Shown here in pieces: positions 56,351 through 64,000 of a DNA stretch of 64,000 nt. The DNA is from Cubamyces lactineus. Lineage: Eukaryota > Basidiomycota > Agaricomycetes > Polyporales > Polyporaceae. Made by a program: the position numbers and the translations under genes. The DNA is taken from NCBI GenBank assembly GCA_022376465.1, contig JACDTU010000020.1, positions 186,001-250,000 on the forward strand, read 5' to 3'. The notes beneath the pieces are model-generated. The model was given only the letters and a program-made list of their open reading frames with translations, was not told where the DNA came from and searched no databases. Each line of letters starts with the position of its first letter. The first letter of the stretch is position 1.

Positions 56351-56770
56351 TCTGGCACAATACATCATGGCTTTGCTGTATCTTATCCCCTATAATACGA
56401 CCTATTGGGCTACTCATGGTGAAGGTGCCTTTTTGCCCCTCGGGACGCCTTCCAGTATCCATGCAAATTGCTATGCTCGATTCTTACTCTCCATACGTCC
56501 ACTTCCATCACAAACACGAGCTGCGTGTTGCCTCACGCATTCAAGCATCTCTTCTGAACCTATGCCCTCTCAGGAGCAACGAGCCAATGAGTGTGCTGTC
56601 AAGCCTCCTCAAGGTCAGCTTGAGAAAGAGCTGAATACCGTTGCTTGCGTCAAGCGTCCAGCGACATGAACATCGCGGTATCTCGGCACCCCAAAAACAT
56701 CATACATACACGCTCCAGTACCTATACATATAGAAACATCTGCTGCATCCATCTCTACTCCTACGCTCGC
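56351..56770. other. Convergent 3' spacer, uS7m / aldehyde dehydrogenase
   Basis: A 420-bp gap between two 3' ends. Contains the AT-rich TATACATATAG-like stretch near 56725-56735. No gene. Confidence 0.35.
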
Positions 56771-58857
56771 TCATGCATCGGGGATTTTGGCCCGGCCAGG
56801 CGCGCACGCGATCTCGTACTTTTCGTTGGTGTACGGGCGATACCTGAACATCAAGAACGGCTCTTGGCTGCAGAAGCGAGCGTCAGTATGGTGCGAAAAT
56901 CGTCGATGGGGAAGGGGCGTACGCGGTGGGGACGTTGATGAAGCCGCGGAAGTGGGTGAAGGTGTCGAAGGTGGTCTTGCCGAACCACATTCCGTCTGGT
57001 GGAACTCGTGTTAGTGCCGTGTGGAGGCTCGAGCGCGTCGATGTAGAACTTACATCCAGACTCTCCTTGACCACCGAACGGCATCTCGTGGGCTATGGCA
57101 ATGGATGTGAGCCTCACTTGGCTTCGTACGAGGACGAGGAGGGACGTACCACAGAACTGCATCATGACATCGTTGAATACAAGCTGGCCGCTCCTCGTGC
57201 GCTGCAAGACTACGAAAGTTGTGAACACGGCCGCTCACGGGGCTTCACTCAAGAGGACTTACACTTCTCCTTCATGCCTTCCTGGTCCGAGAAGACATAG
57301 ATGACGAGCGGAATAGGCCTGAACCACAAATGTGAGACGCGTAGACATGGAGGCCTGAGCAGTGGTGCTCACTGTCCGTTGATGATCCGTATCGCGTGGT
57401 CGATGTCGTCGACCGCGATGATGGGTAGGAAGGGAGCGAAGTTCTCTCTGTACAACCTGGTCAGTATCTCGCACCCTAACCCTACAGCAGCGCTGGACTC
57501 ACTCTTCCATGAGAACATCGTCCTCAGGGACATCCGTCAAGATCGTAGGCGAGATGCTCTTGTCCTTGTGGATCTCACCGCCGAGGACGACCTTGCCCTT
57601 AGTCCTGTTGAGAAGGTCGACGACGCGCGCATGGTGCCTCGGGTTGATGATATTGCTGACCGGCACGCTGCCCGTGAGCGGGTGGTCGCCCTCCGGCCAG
57701 AACTCATCGTGCGCCTTCTTCAAGCTCTGCACGAACGCGTCGACCTTCGCGCGCGGCACGAGCGCGTAGTCGGGCGCGACGCAGAGCTGGCCCGCGTTCT
57801 GGATCTTGCCGTTCAGCACGCGGCGCGCGGCGACGTCGAGGTCGCAGTCGTCCGTGATCACCGCCGGGCTCTTGCCCCCGAGCTCGAGCGTGACGGGCGT
57901 GAGGTGGCGCCCCGCGGCGGTCGCGACGAGGCGGCCGACGCGCGAGTTGCCGGTGTAGAAGATGTGGTCCCAGCGGAGGTCGAGCATGTGCGTCGTCTCG
58001 GGCACGCCGCCCTTGACGACGACGTACGCGTTCGGGTCGAGGTACTTGGAGGTGAGGTCCGCGAGGAGCTCGGTGAGCGTGGGCACGAGCTCGGACGGCT
58101 TGAGCACCGCGGGGCAGCCGGCGGCGATCGCGCCGATGAGCGGGTTCATCGTCAGGACGAGGGGGTAGTTCCACGGCCTGCGCGAGAAAATCATCGTGCA
58201 GGGATAGCGCCGTCAGCATTCGGTATCAAAGAAGAGCGCGAAGCGAGTGCGAAGGTTGGGATGTTCCCTGAATTGGGCAAAGGAACACTTCCATTGGGTA
58301 GGGTTCACGTTAGACCCTTGGGAATATCCACCGAGCCATGTAATGCTGCACCTTCGCATATCTCCAACGGGAATGAGAACATGAACTCACGAGATGATAA
58401 GGGCAACGCCCTTGGGTTCCTTGTAGAGCGTCGCGCCCCAGCCACTGCGCCACGTCTCCTTAGTCTCACACGGATCGGGCTGCGCCCACTGTTCAAAGTT
58501 TTCTACAGTGTAAAGCACGGAGGTGATAAGATGTGAGACCTCGGAAACGGTGGTCTCGATGCGGGGCTTGTTCAGGTCGGCCAGGAGCGCGTCCTCGAAC
58601 GCGGTGTGGTTGTCCTGGACCATACGCGCGAGCTGGAGGAGCTGCCGCCGGCGGTACTCGAGCGGGCGCGTCACGCCCGATTGAAACGTCTTCGTCAGGC
58701 GGGCGTATATCTGGAGATGTGCGGGGTAGGGTGAGCGTCAAGATTGGGCCAAGGAGAGCCAAGGCAACGCGTCTCGCAAGTGCCACCATCGGCGTACCTC
58801 ATCAATCTGCTGGTTGGTGTGGAAGACGAGGGACCCAGACTCTGTGTGGGAGGCCAT
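56771..58857 (-). CDS. Aldehyde dehydrogenase, ALDH3/fatty aldehyde dehydrogenase type
   Basis: NAD(P)-dependent oxidation of aldehydes to carboxylic acids. Nine exons: complement(join(56771..56867,56923..56995,57054..57092,57150..57209,57263..57318,57373..57447,57503..58177,58391..58710,58798..58857)), 484 residues. Key motifs: IISPWNYPLVLTMNPLIGAI, AVLKPSELVPT, FYTGNSRVGRLV, general base Glu225 in TLELGGKSP, nucleophile Cys259 in NAGQLCVAPDY, ENFAPFLPIIAVDD, and MPFGGQGESGYGMWFGKTTF. The last exon gives EPFLMFRYRPYTNEKYEI, matching the RYPPY-type end of this class. There is no strongly hydrophobic tail, so membrane anchoring as in mammalian ALDH3A2 is unlikely. Retaining the final intron would stop the protein 12 codons after the donor, with end YAPSPSTIFAPY. 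No signal peptide. Confidence 0.93.
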
Positions 58858-61710
58858 GGCTGTGGTTTTGCGAGTCTGTGAGAGCGGGGAGGACAAGGGA
58901 AGGAAGGATGGGATGGGTGGATCTGTGAGGATGATATAAGTAGTGCGCGCGACGTGCCGGAAAGGCTAGATACTACGTACGTGAGATGATGATCTGACAG
59001 AGAACCTGCACAGTACTTTAGCTCGGGTCAATGTTCCTGGTGCCAATGTCGCGCGTTACCGTACCTCTTCCCGGGCGGCCTCTGGGCGGCGAGTGCTTGC
59101 TCGTCTCGTCAGAATCCGCTGCTCCGAGGTGACGATGATGATCTTCCTCCGGCTTCCGGCTTTTCTACGCCGTTTTTCTGTTCTCGCAGCCTCGCTCTGG
59201 GTGCAAATTTGCGCGATAGTGTATTTGCCACTGCGACTTGCTGAGAATGGTCGAAGGAGAAATGATTTTTCGTCCCGCCGGGCCATGCTCTTCCTCATGC
59301 TACTCGATCATCGCGGCCGTGGCTGTGCCGTATTTGGTCTGCCGTGAACGCCACCGATTTCCATCGACTCGCCTTCTCTCTCGAGTCTTCTCTAGTGAGC
59401 GAGGCTTACATCGTCTGCATACACCGTCCATTGCATCCGGACACCCCTGTGCGCAGTGAACGGGCGCCTTCTCGATGCTCCATTACTCAAGCTACCGTGA
59501 TAGCTTTTGGCCGACGCAGTTCAGAACTCGAAGAAGCTGGGTGAGAAGCAGCGCAAATGCCGGGCGAGGTGGAGGTCCGGGCGAGGGAGGAGCGTGAACG
59601 GTTCGACCACGGCCGCCATTCCGGATCTCATCAACGATCGCCGGTACGTGGATAGGAATGTTGCTTGCCCGTTTTGTCTTTCGGCTTTCTGGCCTCGTCA
59701 TCATCTTTCTCGTGTTTTCGGGCCACTCGGTCTCTTCGGCTTTTCTGCGCGACTTTGAGCTTGCTAGCTATCGACTTCGCCATAGAGAGAAGACTCATGT
59801 TCACAGTGTCCGTGAACCTCAATACCGCAGTAAGTTGCAATGTTTACCAGGCATTCGGCCGGGATATCACCCTCTTTCAATGTTGCGTTGCAAGGCCGGA
59901 TTGGCGCCCTGGGCAGGCCATAACATCTCGTAAGTTTGATACCTTCGAACCTACGCGTCAAACAAGACCCCACGACCACTCGTATCAGCTTGACGTCCCA
60001 TTCAGTGTAACAGGGCCAACATCATGGCCGGTCTGATGCTAACCCTCCGACCGACCGAACTTACGACAGCGTTTGAGCTCGGTGAACCATGCGTAAACCG
60101 TTCTCGCAGCCGCTCAGAGGAGAGCACAAGGTCAGGCGATTCTCACTACAGCCGCTCGTTCTCCAGCGACGTTCCCACCAGGGCGGATGCTGTATTGCAT
60201 TGGCTGCATCCCTTGGCGGTAAACTCTGTTGCCAGCGTGTTAGCGCTTGAGCTCGTCTTCGTAGCCCTCAATTCGCATGCAACCAGTTCCACAACCATAC
60301 TAGTCAGAGGATGCTACTACGCTGCAAGATTGGATCATTCTGCGGTCAAGCCACAAGCTGTCGACGACAGGAGCCACGCAGACGTGTTCTTGACCATATG
60401 AGTGGCCAGCGGTGAGTTATTCGCATTGCATATCAGAGAGCATCAAATTCTGAAGAGTATGGTGATCGGAAGGCAAGCGCGAACACGGACATGATTGTAC
60501 CTCTGGTTCTTGGATGTATTATAGGTTTTACATCCTGGGCGCATCCTTCGTCCGCCTTGACGATGAGAGCTCAGGACAACCGAACAGCGTTGAATACGGC
60601 GACCCCAGGAACGTTGAAGGCACCGTCAACTGGCATAGCCCTCAAAATTCCGACCATCGGTCACGTACATTGGTCCTTCAGGATCCACCTCCAAGCGACT
60701 GTATTGGACCTCAGCGCCGCAGCTTTGATGCTATGAGACGAAGAGAAGCCGTACGTATCGTCGTCAACCACAAGCTCACGTCGGGCTCTACTCAAGGTAT
60801 CGCGATCGTGACATTCCGTAGCCGATGTTCGCAGTACGTGGCAATGGTGATGATACGTACCTTCGGGCCCTCTAATGAACATTGCTCAAACGTTTGAGTG
60901 CATGCTGAGGATATCGCCATGCAAGGTACTGCATCCAGGGCAAAAGGTGCGTGCGGCTGAAGCTCGGTGTATCATTCGTCTTTGGGCGTAGACAGAGCGC
61001 TGCGCGTAGCTACAACGGGCTTCACGGGGTATTGGAAGCCACAAGTGCAGTTGACGTTTGTAGGAAGCGTTCAAGTCGCCCTACGAAGTTCAATGATCCG
61101 ATCAAGCAAACAAAGTTGACGTTGTACATATCTATCTATGCCCTGTCTCTCTAATAGAATGTTACCTACTATACGATGTGCCGCCAAGAGTAGCGCGATT
61201 CGGACGTTACTAGTACTTATGAAGGGGGGCGACGCCGACTGGCAGAGCGCCCATATTCCGATTGAGGCGTCTCGGTTGGGCGTTTGTGACTTGATGCACC
61301 TCCGATTCGCTCACTCATTCGCTCGCTACAAGTTGAACAACCCGTTTGTCTGCTGGGGAGACCGGGCTCAAGTCAACGTCTTTGTTGTGTATGTACAAGA
61401 GATACTATCACTATACGCCATTTTTCGTTACTCTTCTCGACTACAGCTTTCCTACGGGACCGTCACGGTGGGGCCACGTTCAGGTTACGAGTCCGTATGA
61501 CAAGGGATAGTCCGAGGGACGTCCACAAATATCCTTCTAACATACTACAACTCTCCCCTTCCCAGCGTCTCCCATAGCAACTTGCCACGAACGCCGCCCC
61601 CCTTCGGCCCAGCAGTCGAACCTGTCAAGTGGCCGGCTAGTACTTACCAGCATCAGTATTGTAAGTACCACAAACGCACCATGGCTTTATCATCACATAT
61701 CTTCATCAGC
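58858..61710. other. Gap with coding-like traces but no supported gene
   Basis: 2.85 kb. On the minus strand, 59795-59631 encodes a short, highly charged frame beginning MSLLSMAKSIASKLKVAQKS and rich in Lys, Arg and Asp, reminiscent of small nucleolar basic proteins but not assignable. On the plus strand, patches at 60024-60230 (FELGEPCVNRSRSRSEESTR) and 60520-60830 have plausible splice sites around them. I could not link them into one model. The first copy of a direct repeat lies at 61105-61140. Confidence 0.35.
61105..61140 (+). repeat. Direct repeat, left copy
   Basis: Matches 63777-63812 at 31 of 36 positions, with the first 14 bases (AGCAAACAAAGTTG) and ATCTATCTAT identical. The two copies bracket the trypsin-like gene, 2.67 kb apart in the same orientation. 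Confidence 0.75.
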
Positions 61711-63347
61711 ATGGCCGACCACCACGTTACCAGCCAGCCCACCGATACCAATGCACCGTACATCCCATCGCAAACCGAGTCTAGGTGCTATCTCTACGGC
61801 CTCCCATCCGGAGCTCGTATGATCGCCCGCTCCAGCCCCCGGACATCTGGATGCAACCGACTGGGGCAGAGGCCTATCTCCAACCGAAGGAGCTCACTCC
61901 TCTCGGGCCTCACCGTCTGGATGGAATCTGGGAGGATACCGTCGGCCCTGCCATGGAAAGGTACCTTGTTAATCGACAAGTACAGTTCAGCATCATGCAT
62001 CCCCTTCGTCTTGGCATGGCTGGTCAATCGTCCCCTCCAGCCTTCATCATGATTGGCGTCAACCCCGACTCTGTCTCCCCCGAATTCGGCCTTGAGCTCG
62101 CCATCCACTGCCGATTCATCCTCTTGGACCACCAGATTGAGGACGTCCATGTCATCATCTACGAGTCGCAGTATCGACTTCTCGCCAAGTTGTACAAACC
62201 TGCCATCACTGCCAACCCAGTCGCAGTCGTTCGTGAGCCTTTCTCCACCACGCTTGGAGTCCCCATCTGTAACCCCGAGACGCCTAACTGCGAGGGAACC
62301 GGTGGCCTCTTCTTCATCGATCCTGCCAAGCCCGGCAAGCTCTTCCTGCTCACGGCCCGGCACGTTCTGTTCAACCCCGACACAGAAGAGAATGTGTTCT
62401 ACAGGTTCTGCGAGGACAGCGGAGTGGCCAAGCAGAAAGTGATCGTCATGGGCGAGGGCTCCTTCAAGCGTCGCTGCAGTGCTATTGAGGGTGCCATTAG
62501 TGATAAGGAGGTTATCATCGAGCAGCTTCAACGACGAATGGAGGCTACCGCCAACTTAGATGAAGAAGACGCCGCCTTAGAGCGCGAAGCTGTCGAGGAT
62601 CTGACAAACAAAGCTCAAAAGGCCCTCACGGCCCTCAAGAAGCTGCTCGCAGAGATTCTCCAGGACTGGACGGACGAGGAGAATCGCGTCATCGGCCATG
62701 TTACCTTGTCTCCTCCCATAAGCACCAACCACGCCGACGGAGGCTTCACAGAGGACTGGGCAGTCATCGAGGTCGACCCTTCAATGATCTCCAGGCTGAG
62801 CTTCGGCGGGAACGCGATCGACCTCGGCTCCATCGCGGTAGACAGGCTGACTGCTTGGATGGACCCGGCGGCCCAACCCGCCAACCCAACTCGCGGCGCT
62901 TTCAAGTACCCCGGCGACCGTTTACTTCGCTTCTCAGGGACTGTGTCCGACGAAGAGATGTACAAGCCAAGTTCGGAGGCGAGGACCGAGGGCCTGGAGG
63001 ACAACGTTCCCTTGAGCCTGAGGATGGTGCTGAAGAATGGCAACACCACCGACCTCACTGTCGGCCGGCTTAACACCATCCGCGCTTTCACTGGCAAGCC
63101 CGGCGCAATGTCCAAAGAGCTCGCCGTCCTCCCTCGCGGCTCCACTTCCGGCCCGTTTGCAGCTAAGGGCGACTCTGGCTCGGTCGTCGTCGACGCGAAG
63201 GGCAGGGTGTGTGGGTTGGTCACAGGCGGCGACGGAGACGTGGACGTGTCTGACTGCGCCTTCCTCACTTCCATCGACTTCGTCGTCAGGCGGCTTTTAT
63301 CCTGCGGCATTCGTGCCAACATCTTCCCTCTGCCCACAGATCTGTGA
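61711..63347 (+). CDS. Trypsin-fold protease-like protein with coiled-coil insertion
   Basis: Chymotrypsin-like fold with all catalytic residues in order: His in LFLLTARHVLF, Asp in GFTEDWAVIEVD, Ser in FAAKGDSGSVVV (residues 171, 302 and 442 counted from the Met at 61851). A serine peptidase activity is likely but unproven. There is no signal peptide, so it should be intracellular. The N-terminal domain (IWMQPTGAEAYLQPKEL..., GLELAIHCRFILLDHQIEDV) is not a known protease part. Between His and Asp sits a charged helical insertion of about 65 residues, EVIIEQLQRRMEATANLDEE to KAQKALTALKKLLAEILQD, predicted coiled coil. The main exon is open from 61785 after an in-frame TAG that could be a splice acceptor. 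One possible start is join(61711..61725,61785..63347); otherwise the first ATG in frame is 61851. The 5' end is therefore uncertain. Confidence 0.75.
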
Positions 63348-64000
63348 GCGCTGCCTTGCAGCGTAAAGTGTGTTCAGCGTTACTTCAGATGTGCTGATTC
63401 TTTTGACCCATCATCTGCTCTTGGTCCAGTCATGCTAGTTACATAGGCTCGTGAGAGCCCAGACTATCCCTGGCATGCGTGCATGAGTTATAGTACGTCC
63501 TGTACGGGCCTTCTCTAATGCCAGTGGCTTCGTACGCACCTTCAAGTGTATTCGGTGATATCATGGAAGACAGGCTGGCTTCGGAGCTATCGAGGGCACG
63601 GATGCGTGATCGAACTTGCTCGGTGCCTTGTGCCCTGTCTTACGATGGACCGCCGCCATGTGCATGTAGCCTTCAACATGACTGCCAGTGAGGCCGAGTG
63701 CGCGGAGATGAAGCACTCGAAGGCACCCTGAAAGACCGCCGCAGAAGTAGGAAGGTGCGCGTCTTTGATACCATCCAGCAAACAAAGTTGGTCTTGTACA
63801 GATCTATCTATAGTCTGCCTTGTTTCCCCAAGCGGATACGCCGTAGTCCATCAGCAACGCAAGTATTGAACGGGGACGTCTACGGGACGCGGCGACAGCA
63901 TGTCAGTCTGCCAACCAGCCAGCCAGCAAGTCAGCCAGTCAAATCGTCTTCTTGTCCTCTAGGATAGGGACGCCGTCCGCCTGCAGCATATCCACGGCAA
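63348..64000. other. Right edge, 3' region of the protease-like gene
   Basis: 653 bp with no recognised gene. Contains the right copy of the direct repeat and, near 63901-63945, CAGCCAGCCAGCAAGTCAGCCAGTC tetranucleotide-like repetition. Confidence 0.4.
63777..63812 (+). repeat. Direct repeat, right copy
   Basis: Second copy of the 36-bp repeat first seen at 61105-61140; five mismatches. Located 430 bp after the stop codon of the trypsin-like gene. Confidence 0.75.

Noticed and set aside
57301..58536. 411-codon open frame on the plus strand opposite the aldehyde dehydrogenase
   Set aside because: Antisense shadow; Arg/Val/Glu-rich composition and no domain, while the minus strand carries all ALDH motifs.
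61785..61787. GTG as start codon of the protease-like protein
   Set aside because: GTG is not a usual nuclear start in fungi; the preceding TAG is better explained as a splice acceptor or the start is the ATG at 61851.
61794..63337. Two long minus-strand open frames opposite the protease-like gene
   Set aside because: Both mirror the codon bias of the plus-strand exon, which has an intact catalytic triad; no motif in the antisense products.

Overview
This is nuclear DNA of a filamentous fungus, almost certainly an agaricomycete basidiomycete. Genes are GC-rich and broken by many short introns of about 47-70 nt, exons can be as short as 11-13 nt, and both strands are coding. Several proteins fall in families typical of mushroom-forming fungi: DUF4336 proteins, AKR13-type aldo-keto reductases, and an intron-poor trypsin-like protein. 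All exon coordinates were spliced by hand from GT/GC...AG sites, reading frame and protein motifs. Each accepted multi-exon model closes in frame. I saw no rRNA or tRNA gene, CRISPR array or recognisable transposase or reverse transcriptase.

Left part (1-17.4 kb), mostly conserved housekeeping genes: SRP19/Sec65 (-), a DUF4336 protein (+), an aldo-keto reductase (-), Mediator subunit 22 (+), a secreted GH18 chitinase (-), an eIF4E-family cap-binding protein (+) and the Sin3 corepressor (-). Genes alternate in divergent and convergent pairs.

Middle part (17.9-29.3 kb): two tandem copies of an NAD(P)-binding, epimerase-like Rossmann protein (-), then two tandem copies of an aldo-keto reductase (+) that are paralogs of the 4.6-5.9 kb gene, then an uncharacterised protein (+) and a GNAT acetyltransferase (-). 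The paired duplications of two oxidoreductase families make this an expanding metabolic neighbourhood.

Gene-poor stretches (29.3-36.6 kb and 39.1-50.3 kb) surround one large bHLH transcription factor (-) with an extremely long loop. I found no supportable gene in them, only coding-like traces, simple repeats and one cruciform-like palindrome.

Right part (50.3-64 kb): an uncharacterised 7-exon gene (+), a 16-exon SPATA20/DUF255 thioredoxin-domain protein (-), mitochondrial ribosomal protein uS7m (+) divergent from it, a 9-exon ALDH3-like aldehyde dehydrogenase (-), and a trypsin-fold protein (+) with an apparent coiled-coil insertion, bracketed by imperfect direct repeats. The best candidates for something undescribed are this protease-like gene, the 291-residue orphan at 50.3 kb, and the variable GC-AG introns within the aldo-keto reductase family.
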